Shown here one piece after another: positions 41,840 to 52,717 of a stretch of DNA of 64,000 nucleotides. The notes under the pieces were generated by a model that was not told where the DNA came from, did not search any database, and saw only the letters and a list, made by a program, of their open reading frames with translations. The stretch covers positions 1-64,000 of the forward strand of contig PUQB01000555.1 of the NCBI GenBank assembly GCA_003024785.1, read 5' to 3'. The position numbers and the translations under genes are program-made. How positions within the stretch are numbered: position 1 is the first letter of the stretch; each line of letters starts with the position of its first letter. This DNA is from Selaginella tamariscina (taxonomy: Eukaryota > Streptophyta > Lycopodiopsida > Selaginellales > Selaginellaceae).

Positions 41840-43000
41840 TAAATCTATATACATCTAACGGTCAGTTAAATTCTAAATGCATCTGGCTTTATGTGACGGT
41901 CAACTAAATTTTGACACCATTTGATGTGTTTAAATAAATCCTTGATGTCAAGGACTTTACGAGAAAGTCCTTGGCACTGAAGATTTTTTAAGAGCGTCTT
42001 CAACACCGAACCCGTCTAATGGCCATCATAAACATAAAATGCACCTGGCTTTATTAATAATCATCTAAATTCTAAATTTACATAGTCCTCATCCAATGGT
42101 CACTTAAATTTTATGACTCATAGATAGTGTTTAAGTAATATCCTCTACATTGAGGATTTCTTTAAAAAGTCCTCAGTGCCAAAGATCTTCATGAACACCC
42201 CATTTAATAGCTATTAAAATCTAAAATGTACATGACCTTATTCAATGGTTAATTAAATTTTAAATCCAAGTGGCCCATCCACACAACAGTCACCTAAATT
42301 CTTAATTTACATGTTTAAGAACTTTTTAAGAAATCCTTGATGCCGAAGATTTTATTACACCGAAGATCTTCATGGACACCCCATCCAATGGCCATGACCA
42401 TCATATAGTGGCCCCATCCGACACCAACTTAAATTCTAAATCCATATTGCCTTATCTGATGGTTATCTTCCATCTAACGTGTTTAAGTAAATCCTTATGC
42501 TGAGGACTTTATGAGAAACTCCCAGTATTGAGAATTTTTTTTCTAGAAAGTCTTCAGTACCAAGGATCTTTATAAACATTCCATCTAAAAATATATTCAA
42601 CGGCCACCTAAATTCTAAATCACATGTCCCCGTCTAAAAATAATTCCCTATTCAATGTGTTTAAGTAAATCCTTGGTGTTGAAGATTTTTCTCATAATTT
42701 AAAAGTCTTTGGCACCAAGGATCTTTATGAACACCCCATTCAATAGTTATTATAAATATGAAATGCATGTGTCACCTAAATTTTAATTCACATGCCATGT
42801 TTAATAGTCAATTAAATTTTAAATTCACATTCCCATCTAACATGTTTAAGTAAATCCTCAGTGTTGCCTTTGGCACTGAGGATTTTTCTCATAATTTAAA
42901 AGCCTTTGATTTTTTCTCATAATTAAAAGTCTTTGATGTCAAGGATTTTTTATATAGTTCTTGGTGCTGAGGTTGATTAAGTTGTTAGTACTTTGTCTAT
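41840..43000. repeat. Degenerate ~190-bp satellite-like tandem repeat
   Basis: A block containing CTAAATTCTAAAT, GTGTTTAAGTAAATCCTTGG, TGAGGATTTTTT...AAGTCCTTGGCACCAAGGATC and CATGAACACCCCATCCAATG recurs about five or six times. The sub-motif (G/A)TCTT(C/T)ATGAACACCCCAT starts near 41991 (diverged), 42184, 42371, 42570 and 42721, spacing 150-200 bp. The core CCTTGG(C/T)(A/G)CCAAGG is itself palindromic. Copies are diverged, so this is an old array. Confidence 0.75.
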
Positions 43001-44290
43001 ATAAAGCTTTTCTTACTAAATGGGTGTTTATCATTGCAATGTTGTTAACACCATATAGAAAACATCAAATATTAAAATACACACGATAATACTATATTAT
43101 AGATGTGCACTACATTTTGCTATCACTTGCTTACTGTTTTTTTTCCAAGCATTAGGGCTCTAATAAATGTGTCATAATTCCCACAATAATCTTATTGATC
43201 TTACCAAACCATGCGACTACATCCTCAACTTGTTTATGGGTATTAGGAAAATGCTTTCTATTGGTGTAGTAATGGGGAGAAATGTTTTGAAGTGGAGATG
43301 AATCCAATACTTAGTTTACATGTGAGAAATATTGCTATTGACAAACCTCTTTGAGCCAATGCATTTTACAAAAAGTTTTGATTCCAAGAAAGAGCCAAGC
43401 AAAATATGAAGTAGTGGTGAGGAAATTGAGGATGAAAATGAAGTGAGTGATAAGGTGAATGATTGATGACAAACGAGATCTTCAAGAAAAACAATTTTGA
43501 AAAAAGAAGTCTATTAGCCACAAAAAAAAGGTCATGTTAATGATAAAATTCATGTAACTGAAAATTTTTTATCAAAAAAAGACAAAAAAAACAAAGCTAT
43601 CAAATACATTAGGAAGATACTTACAACCAAGTTCCAGTTAAAACTCCAAAAATCCAAGAAGAAATTTCACAGAAGAAAAAGAAGAAGAAAATAATATTGC
43701 AATGCAACTACAGAGGAACACAATAGAAGGACATGTTCAATTAACCAACCCCTGTTCCTTAAACACCATGGACAAAAAAGGGAAAGGGTGATATTCAAAA
43801 GAAGAACAAATATGCATGTTGTAACTAAATGATACGTGAAAATGGGAATATAAAATAAATTACTAATTAATACTTAAGTTTTAATTATTAATTAATCATT
43901 TAATTAATATGTAATTAAGCCTTAAATATTAATTAATTAATTAATTAATCCTTCAATAACCTTACTTAGTAAGGAATATTCCTAAAATATCTTAGAATAT
44001 TCATATTATTCTAAAAATAGTTTACAATAATGAAGAAATACTATCAAACATAATTACAAATGAAATCATTTTCTTATCAACATGTTAATTTTTTTATAAA
44101 TACTTTCTTTCTATCATACAAAGAAATCTTTTCATTTTGTCTAAATCATCACTCTCCGGATTAATCAAATCATTTTGGTCAATATCTTGATGTTGTTGCC
44201 ACCACTTAACACTCTCACGAATGCAATTGGGAGTTGCCATCCTTGTTAATACATAAGATGTGATAAGAGAAGGTCTGCATAAAGGCTCAT
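43001..44290. other. AT-rich region without a recognised gene
   Basis: Contains A-rich stretches such as 43490-43700, which reads like decayed Lys/Glu-rich coding sequence, and a TTAATTAATTAATTAATTAA run near 43925. No supported gene. Confidence 0.5.
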
Positions 44291-45259
44291 CTAAAAACTG
44301 ACGTTCCTTAAGAATAATATATTATAAAGCGCCCGGTTGCTATCCTTCATTTTATAAAATTCAATATCACGAGAAAGAAAAGCTTCAGGAAATGTATGAT
44401 ACGGTGGATACTGCTCACAAAAATTTTCGAGATTCTTCTTTCTGAGGCACGTATCCAAGTAGTTCACTAGCTCATCCATGATATCGGTATCAGAATATGG
44501 ATCGAAAGTGATTGGATGAATACAAGCAATGTTTTGGTTGAGCATAGCCTTCTGAGGAGAGTCGTCTACTACTAAGATATGTGCATTCTTCGTTATCCTT
44601 AAGCGACTGATCTCCCCATGAGTCCCAATTATTCTTTCATTCTTGAAGAAGTATGGCTTGCTTTCCTTTCTTATATTGTGAAATTCGAGAGGTTTATGAC
44701 ACATTCGCTGGTCAAAAATCCAATCTTTACGAATCACCTCTTCTGCAACACTACAATGTTTCTTAAGTAAATTCAACAGCGGTGTTAAGTTATGAATCTG
44801 CATGCATGACCAAATCCCCACAAGCGCACCCATCTCCTTAAGCTTTTGAAAGAGACGATCCAACCCTGGACGAAAAATAATATCATATCGAAATTTACCA
44901 TGACAAGGAATGAAATCTCCTTGTTTGATTTCTTTTTTCTATCCTGGGGCCTTTGTCGATGAAGCAGAACACCATTGACATCCAACAACACAATATGGCC
45001 ATGAGTAACATGAGATAGCGTTGCCTCTTGAATACTTTGCAAATCACTTGTTTGCTCCCTTTCACATTTATCCGTTGCCACTATCGTTGCCTATCCCTTC
45101 ATCATTTAATTGTACATCATCCTTACAAGATTCAGATATTGCATGCGCTGAAGAAATTGATTTCGGAACTGAAGCCAATAAAAATGATGATGAAGTGGCC
45201 CCCATGGTAACGATGTTTTGAGCTGCATTATTATCCATTTCCTGCATGAACTCTGTCAT
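44291..45259 (-). CDS. FCP1/NIF-like HAD phosphatase-family protein
   Basis: A leader (MTEFMQEMDNNAAQNIVTMG from 45259) precedes HIVLLDVNGVLLHRQRPQD (45000-44944), which is HAD motif I in the plant FCP1-like form: the first Asp is kept and the second is Asn (DxN). Then come IIFRPGLDRLFQKLKEMGAL, VGIWSCM (motif II, Ser), KPLVF-like CHKPLEF, LRITKNAHILVVDDSPQKAM (motif III/IV, DDS) and ITFDPYSDTDIMDELVNYLD, ending NILFLRNVSF. About 310 residues. Relatives bind or dephosphorylate RNA polymerase II CTD or TIM50-type partners; many plant DxN members are of unknown activity. The frame slips near 45075 and 44900. It lies downstream of, and in the same orientation as, the ParB-like gene, about 270 bp away. 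Confidence 0.75.
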
Positions 45260-45531
45260 TCTGACATGTGGCACAAGAAATTGTCGCCAAACCCCTCTCT
45301 TACCTCATGGCAATGCTGAAAATCCATGTTCTCAATTATTTCATTACATCTGCAAAATGATAATTAGCTGACCTTAAAATTATCAAGGTATATTATTTAC
45401 CTTGTTAATGTGTGACCCATGTTTGAACTAAAAGCTTCATTAATCCTTGAGAATTTATTTTCTGTACAAATATAAAAGAAATATACAAAAATGCCTTATG
45501 TTACACTCATTTACAACTATTCATCACTCTA

Positions 45532-48500
45532 TCAATTCATTATCAATTCTTCTTCGCTATTACCTTCTGAGTGAGGCGAAGAAGGTCTAAGCCGCTTGTG
45601 AGATGGTTCAAGATCTTCTGCATCTTCTATTGATGTTTCCATGGGTCCTGGAGTGTGCGAATGTTCTGTACTCCTCGAGATAACTTCCGGTCTAATATCT
45701 GATTGAAGTTCGTTCTCAGACTCCGAGATTGAACCAGATTCACCTTCAGAGCTATCGCACTTATCTGGAGGGAACTTTCTCAAATACGCCTTTATGGATT
45801 CGTTGGGGTACTCAGTTGAGACCCAATCTATCCACTTGTTCAGGTCCTCAACCATGGTCTTATCCTTTTCAACGGCAAACACACATGTATGCCGAAGGTA
45901 ACACTCCTTCAAGACGGACCCCCTAGTGCAGTAGTCAAAAACCCACGCATCACTGTGAGGACCCCTGATCAAGTTGACGATGCTCCGTGCCGCTTGACTT
46001 GTAATGTTTGGATAACGTACATTGCCGAATACGTCACTCATACCTATCGGTGTATCGGATGGAGGTTCAGGGCCGTTGGAGTGCAAACAGATGCCTGGCC
46101 AGTCATTTGGAAGCTTGAAATTGTTTGGCGCATTCCTAACAACCAAGTGAACAACGGTATCAATGCACTTGGGATTAGCATCGTTCATATAAAATCCTGT
46201 CCAACGATGTCTATTCTTCTTGGCGAAGGCGAAGGCAAAAGTATCGGTGACATGAGCAAGAATCAAGAAATAAATACCTGAAAAAGTAGGTATCAGTGAA
46301 GAGCGCAAGCATGAATTCAATAATAAATACCTTCTATGTATATGCTTGCACGGCTAAGTTTCTCCACCAGATCCTCTAGTGCCCTATCTGTCGAAAGATT
46401 TTTTGACACCCGCCGATCCATCACGAACAATTGAAACGGTTTCCTACAAGCAGTGATGTTACCCCATAAAGTCTCCGAATCTAACAACAAACATCTGTAG
46501 GGCTTGTCGTGATTCGTAGCATCCTCCTTTATAAGGTTCAATTCGGTTCTCCGCTGCTGAAGGACTGCCATAAGAGAAGGCGTCATCCCAATGTTCTCCT
46601 TTTTGGCGTTGGCGTGCAATAGATTCTTGCCTAGATCTTCCGATTGGTTCACCCATTCGACAAGCATATCATCGTTCGTCACATGCAAATATTTGCTAAC
46701 CTCTTCATATGTTGAAGTCGAGGTCCAACCCAGTTTGTGGCAGTGTATTCCCAACCACTCCTTGAAATGCCTGACCGTCTTCAACTCCATTGCCTTGAGA
46801 TGAAAAGGAGAGGTTGGGCTGCTGTTATTAATTTGTAGTTTGCCATCGATCACCAAATCAGCCAAGACTTCCATCTCCTCCATCGTTGTTCCATTTAAAG
46901 GCTTCAACCATGTGAGCTTGAAATCGTTGTCTACATCCTTTGTAGATTGAACAGACTTAGCCTTCGGCGTCTTACTGGGTTTCTTTGCAGACTTTTCTGA
47001 GGGCTCCCCTTCACTTGTCTGCTTCTTCTTCAGTGTTCCTTTTGAAAAGGATTCCATAATCCCCAACCATTTGGCAAAGATCCTATCTTCGGGGCAAGAA
47101 ATCAACATCATCAGAAATGATGTTTCCTTCCCGCCCACCTGGGCAAAATCAACTGCTGCAATTTCTTCAACTCTCTGAGGAAAAAGACAGATTATATACC
47201 GGCGAGATAAATCCCGCCCAAACAATTTGCTTACCCGGTATTCCGCAGATTGTGTATTCCCTGCGGTAGCTCTTTGTGGTCGCTGAAGAGATTCCCACAC
47301 GGCTCGCGTGTGTTTAAACTTCTCCCATATTTTGCTGTTGTAGTGGTTGGTGTCGGCAGCGTCCCATTCCGCCGATAACTTATGGTACTGCTCGATTGTG
47401 AGATTCGGCTTAGCTAAAAACGCCGATCTTTTTGTCAGCTTCTCACGGGTATGCTCGGAAAGTTTTGTTGCCATCGTTCCTTTGTTGTGTTCATCGAGAA
47501 GTCGTTGGGCTGCCGTTATTGTGTGCTGGCCACTAATGATGTAGTACTTGATAGATTTTTATTCTCCGTCTGAATCTTCATGAGTTGTTCTGGTGTTGTG
47601 ATCCAGACTTTGTCAGCGCCCTTCCTTCTTTCATAGTATGGACACAAAACAGCATTATGTGGAACGGTATAAGAATTGTCGTCCTTCATCTTCTCCATGA
47701 GCTCAGCTACACGTTCCTGGTTGAGTGGCCTGTAATTGAAGTTTGGGTTGACGCTGCAATATTTAACCCTACAAGGATAAATCTTATCATCCAACATCAT
47801 TTCCTTGTGACTTATTGCAGCATGAGATGCCACAGGTGCAGCTGACAAAACGATTGATGATTTTCTTTTGCGATCCGAATCAACATGTGTGATCCCCGAC
47901 TGCAGCTGTTCTAGTGTTCTCGGCACACTCTTCCAGCTCCCAAAGCTTCCTAAGCAAATTGAACGTGATCTGTAGAGAACCTGAGACCGAGCCACCCTCT
48001 CAATCTCCTTATGATGTCGCTGTGTTCTTCTTCAATGTGAAGAGGGAAGATTGCTCCACTTGCTGATTTTCTGTATTGTGAAGCAATATCTCCTGACAAT
48101 ACACCTACTCGATGAGTCTGAAGATTTCGAAGTAGACATCCAGATGGATCCCCTCCATAGATGGGCTTTCGTTGAGTTGAAGAAGAACTCCAAGGTCAAC
48201 ATCATTAGTGAACACGTGAACGTCATTATCCACAAGTCGACAAAACCACCCGAAATTAATGTTGTAACTGACGACCTCTGGATCCGAGAACGTGACATTG
48301 GATGGAACAAGGCATATGTGTCGAGCATCGTCCAATCTGGGTTCGCAGCCTGCTTTCGGGTGCTTGACTAGCGAATCTACTTTCCATTGTTTTGCTTGTC
48401 CATGAGATGTGACAGAGGTTAATTTGACAGCACCATGGTTGCTCCAATGCGCTTCCCATTTATCTTAAAATATGGCCAAGTTGATTCCAGAATCCCCCTG

Positions 48501-48672
48501 CCCATCTCTTCTCCTGCTCTTGTCTTTAATGTCACCTCAATTCCACATCTGAATACAAAAATGATTAGTTCAAGTATCCGAGTATAACAGATTTTATTTT
48601 AATTCTTACCCAGAATTTGACGACGACTCCATACTAATGACTCGATCTCCTTGTTTGATCAAATCGTCCTTC
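45532..48672 (-). CDS. Large uncharacterised protein with a ParB/sulfiredoxin-like segment
   Basis: Four consecutive frames make one gene of roughly 900 residues. 5' part: an exon at 48672-48609 (KDDLIKQGDRVISMESSSNS), then 48548-48110 (CGIEVTLKTRAGEEMGRGIL, ESTWPYFKINGKRIGATMVL, DDARHICLVPSNVTFSDPEV). The 47995-47510 part has a ParB/Srx-like layout: KIYPCRVKYCSVNPNFNYRP followed by LNQERVAELMEKM, a long middle, then KYYIISGQHTITAAQRLLDE. The last block corresponds to the GHHR/GxHR box of ParB N domains and sulfiredoxin; the join near 47550 crosses an A-run frame slip. 47474-46317 is a Lys-rich mostly helical region (MATKLSEHTREKLTKRSAFL; basic KKKQTSEGEPSEKSAKKPSK). 46320-45532 ends in an acidic Ser/Glu tail with a basic patch HKRLRPSS. 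No helix-turn-helix was recognised. ParB-fold proteins can be CTPases, nucleases or redox enzymes; the role here is unknown. Confidence 0.55.
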
Positions 48673-48774
48673 TGCAAAATAATACACTATGAATACAAAT
48701 CATATAAAAACGCACACACACTTGTATAAACCCGAATATACAAAAATAATACACAGAGAGAAGTAGACGTAATT

Positions 48775-48862
48775 AACTGTCCGAAGCTCACATTTGTGTT
48801 AGTGCAAAAGAAAGATAACATTTCGTTTTAGAACCACCACAAATGTGAGCTCTGGACAGTTT
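48775..48862. repeat. 88-nt perfect-arm hairpin upstream of the ParB-like gene
   Basis: AACTGTCCGAAGCTCACATT and TGTG (48775-48798) pair with CACAAATGTGAGCTC and TGGACAGTT (48838-48862), 22-24 bp with one small mismatch, around a loop of about 38 nt. It lies between the ParB-like gene's first visible exon and the palindrome array. It could be a small foldback element, a miRNA-like precursor or a regulatory hairpin. Confidence 0.75.
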
Positions 48863-48973
48863 TACATAGATTCCTAGCTTTTACTCGAAATATTAATAAG
48901 ATGATAAAAGTAAATAAAATGAGATATGCAACTTATATATACTAATACACATATATATTCACATGGAAGGTGC

Positions 48974-50456
48974 GGCGGGATTAATCTCGCCACCCCTTCA
49001 ATGCCTCCTGAAAGAGTGGGCGGGATTAATCTCGCCACCTTTCTGGAGGCCTTGAACGGGAGTGCGGAATTAATCTTGCCACCCTTCTCGGTCTCAGAGA
49101 GAACTGGGCAGGATTTATTTCTCACACCCCTTCAGTGACTCCAGAAAGGGGCGGGATTAATCTCGCCCACCATGTAAGGGATGGTTAAATGAATTTCCCC
49201 ACCCTTCCCAATTCTCTCCATTGGTATGTTGTAAACCTTCTACGTCTCAGACAGAAACGTTTGGGATTGGTCCGACTCACCAATGGAGAAAAAAGGAAGG
49301 GTGGGGGATTCATTCCTCCAACAGGCATTGAAGACTCGGCGGGATTAATCCCGCCGCCCAGGGCCTTCACTCGGTCCCTATGCGGCGGGATTAATCCCGC
49401 CGGACGCCAATTCCCTGCGCGGAATCGGCGGGATTAATCCGCCGCACTTCACGCGCGGGAATGGCGGCGGGATAAATTCCCGCCCGATTCGGCAGGGAAT
49501 GGCGCGGGATTAATCCCGCCTCCCAGGTTTGGCCGTCGGCGGGATTAATCCCGCCGAACGCCAATGCCCTGTGCGAAATCTTGCGGGATTAATCCCGCCG
49601 CCTAGGCCCTTCAGGCAGGCCAATGGCGGCGGGATAAATCCCGCCCGATTCCGCGCAGGGCATGCGTACGCGGCGGGATTAATCCCGCCCACCATGTAAG
49701 GGATGGTGAAATTAATCCCACCACCCTTCTCAGTTCCCTCCATTGGTATTTTGTAAACCTTCTCCGTCTCAGACAGAGTTAGTCGGGATTGATTCAACAT
49801 ACCAATGGAGGAAAAAAAGAAGGGTGGCGGGATTAATCCCGCCACCGGGCAATGAAGGTTCGGAGAGACTAATCCCGGCCCCTCGTAAATCATGCGCTCA
49901 CACATATATATTGGCTGCGGCATTTTGAACAGGGATGGGTGGGGCGGGATTAATCCCGCCGCTTATATCCTGCGGAAGTGCCTGAGCGGCGGGATTAATC
50001 CCGCCGCCTTACGCGCAGGACATGTCATGCAGGCTCTTCGGTTAGCCTTCCGTGCAGGATCTTTCATGCAGGCTCTTCGGTTAGCCTCATGAGCGGCGGG
50101 ATTAATCCCGCCCATCCCCTGTAAATGCCCTGCGCGGAATCCGCGGATTAATCCCGCCCATTAGGGCCTTCACACAGGCCATTGCCGGCGAGATAAATCC
50201 CGCCGCATTCCGCGCAGGGCATGGTGGCGGCGGGATTAATCCCGCCCCGAGGCCCCTCACGCAGGCCATGGGCGGCGGGATTAATCCCGCCGCTCTTCGG
50301 TTTGTCCTAGAGCGGCGGGATTAATCCCGCCGCCCATAGCTGCGTGAAGGGCCTCGGCGGCGGGATTAATCCCGCCGCCATGGCCCCAACCATATAGCGG
50401 CGGGATTAATCCCGCCGCCGAGGCCATAAACCTATAGCGGCGGATTAATCCCGCCG
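48974..50456. repeat. Array of ~30 copies of an 18-bp palindrome (GGCGGGATTAATCCCGCC)
   Basis: A perfect palindrome, or variants with one to three changes, recurs every 30-90 bp for 1.5 kb. The left end carries variants such as GGCGGGATTAATCTCGCC; the right half is mostly perfect and often extended to GCGGCGGGATTAATCCCGCCGC. Spacers are not constant but share motifs: GCCCTGCGCGGAAT and its inverse ATTCCGCGCAGGGC, and GGCCTTCACGCAGGCCATG. Two ~170-bp spacer segments (49170-49330 and 49690-49855) are direct copies. The frames through it (GGINPA, GLIPPP) are translation artefacts of the palindrome. Confidence 0.97.
49690..49855. repeat. Long hairpin spacer, duplicate of 49170-49330
   Basis: CCACCCTTCTCAGTTCCCTC plus CATTGGTAT (about 49720-49750) is the imperfect inverse of ATACCAATGGAGGAAAAAAA plus GAAGGGTGG (about 49799-49828). 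The same fold, more diverged, is at 49198-49305. Confidence 0.8.
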
Positions 50457-50499
50457 CTGAGGGGCTTAGCGTGTGTGCGAGAAAAAATTAATAAATAAA

Positions 50500-50534
50500 A
50501 AAATTATACAGATAAAAACACACACATATATATA

Positions 50535-50569
<35 letters not shown>

Positions 50570-50956
50570 TTGTATGTATGTATGTATGTATGTATAGGAG
50601 TGTACGTGTGTGTGCAAGAGATAGATAAATAAATAAAATTATACAGTACTGGTACACAATATATGTGTGTACATAGGTATATATATGTGTGTATATGTAT
50701 ATCGTGTGTATGCGTGTGAGCGAAACAAATAAAATCATACAGATAAACAAACACACACACACACATATATATACACAGGAGTGTGCGTGTGTGTGCGAAA
50801 GATAAAACTAATAAATAAATAAAATTATACAGATAAACACACACATATATATGTGTGTATATAGATATATAATCCATAGAGAAAAGAGAGAGAGTCTGTG
50901 AATATATAAGCATATATATAAACTAGTGTTGTATACTATTTGTTTAATATGCATTG

Positions 50957-51003
<47 letters not shown>

Positions 51004-51353
51004 AAGCAGTGTGCGTGTGTGTGGAAGAGATAGATCAATAAAAAAAATTATATAGATACTGGTACACATAATATATGTATGTATATATGTATATAGGTAT
51101 ATATATATGTGTATATGTATATTGTGTGTATGCGTGTGTGAGCGAAACAAATAAAATCATACAGATAAACAAACACACACACACACATATATATACACAG
51201 GAGTGTGCGTGTGTGTGCGAGAGATAAAACTAATAAATAAATAAAATTATACAGATAAACACACACATATATATGTGTGTATATAGATATAAACCCATAT
51301 GAATATATAAGCATATATATAAACTAGTGTTGTATACTATTTGTAATATGCAT

Positions 51354-51392
<39 letters not shown>

Positions 51393-51510
51393 AAGCAGTG
51401 TGCGTGTGTGTGGAGAGATAGATCAATAAAAACAAATTTATAGATACTGGTACACATAAAATTATACGCACACTCCTATACATATATACATACATACATA
51501 CACACACACA
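50500..51510. repeat. SSR-rich tandem repeat, ~400-bp units
   Basis: A unit made of GTGCGTGTGTGTG, AATAAATAAAATTATACAGA, TACTGGTACACA, TGCGTGTGTGAGCGAAACAAA and AAATCATACAGATAAACAAA begins near 50596 and repeats near 51015; a third partial copy begins near 51395. Long TA runs (50958-51000, 51355-51390) separate units. The Ile-Tyr/His-Thr frames here are artefacts. Confidence 0.85.
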
Positions 51511-51529
51511 ACACACAGATCTCACCTGT

Positions 51530-51900
51530 GTGCACAGCCGCCGCCGCCGATTTCACAACCGCCGCCTCTTGAAACCCTAAGAATATATCTAAACCCTAAA
51601 GGAATTAAATATATATATTAACCCTAATAGAATATTCCTTCTGAGAATATACTTAAACCCTAAAAAGAATAAAATATAGATTCGCCCTAAACGAATATTC
51701 TTTCATTATATTATTAGCGCGTGCGTGTGCGTGGGTGTATCACATACACCCCAAAATATAAATCATGCAGGGATTTAACATGTGTGTGTCCATGAGAGTG
51801 TTAAAGTTTCATGTGTATCAATACATACATACACATTGCATATATTAATACACATAATATATACATACACACGTGTATACACACAGACATACATACATAT
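51530..51900. other. Spacer with CCG repeats and AAACCCTA elements
   Basis: GCCGCCGCCGCCG near 51538 and four AAACCCTAA/AAACCCTAAA elements between 51574 and 51660. No gene recognised. Confidence 0.5.
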
Positions 51901-51904
51901 TACA

Positions 51905-52475
51905 TGGGGTTTAGGGTTTAGGGTTTGGATTTAGGATGGATCATGCATGGTGTGTATGTATGAGAGAAGAGAGAGTGTTGAAAAATTATTTTTGTACACA
52001 TTGCATATATAGTACACATATATACTTACACATATTATACACAGATATACATACATAGTATATGAGAGAAGAGAGACAGTACAATTATGGATCATGCATG
52101 GTGTGTATTATACACACAGACATACATACATATTAGTACATAATATTAGAGAGACCAAGTACATATTATAGATCATGCATGGTGTGTATGTTTGAGAGAG
52201 AGACACAGTACATATTAACATGGATCATGCATGGTGTGTATGTATGAGAGAAGAGAGAAAGTACACATATATACATACAGAGTACACATATATACATACA
52301 CACGTATACACACAGACATACATACATATTACATGTGAGTAAATTCATTGTGTTACATATTAGGGTTTAGGGTTTAGGGTTTAGGATGGATCATGCATGG
52401 TGTGAAGAGAGAGTGTTGAAAAAATTATTTTTGTACACACATGTATACACAGGGTTTAGGGTTTAGGGTTTGCTC
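51905..52475. repeat. Interstitial TTTAGGG repeats within a degenerate tandem array
   Basis: Short runs of the plant telomere heptamer occur at 51907-51926, 52361-52385 and 52452-52471, each about three units. Around them GGATCATGCATGGTGTGTAT with GAGAGAAGAGAGA recurs near 51936, 52084, 52168, 52222 and 52386, so the telomere-like blocks are part of a larger ~80-150 bp repeat. Confidence 0.85.
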
Positions 52476-52717
52476 CCAACAAGCTTAATATAAATATTAC
52501 ACATGTAAATTCAATGTGTTACATACACACAGATTGAGTACATATATCATACATGCGTTGAACATGATGTTTTCAATAAAGAAGCAACATATTTCTTCAG
52601 TTTGGTTTAGGGTTGTGCATGTGTGTGCATATGTGTTTTTGTAAGTTCTTGTAATGCGTGTGTAAATTTATGATTGTGTTTATATATGTGTGCAAAACAA
52701 ACATCGAATAATTAAGA

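Noticed and set aside
48051-48371. Plus-strand open frame of 106 codons
   Set aside because: The opposite strand continues the ParB-like gene with consistent exon structure; this is its shadow.
49189-50092. Open frames rich in GGINPA and GLIPPP
   Set aside because: They are the translation of the palindrome itself and have no family match.
48974-50456. CRISPR-like array (short repeats with unlike spacers)
   Set aside because: Repeats are full palindromes with variable spacing and varied ends, spacers share motifs, and there are no cas genes; the surroundings are eukaryotic.
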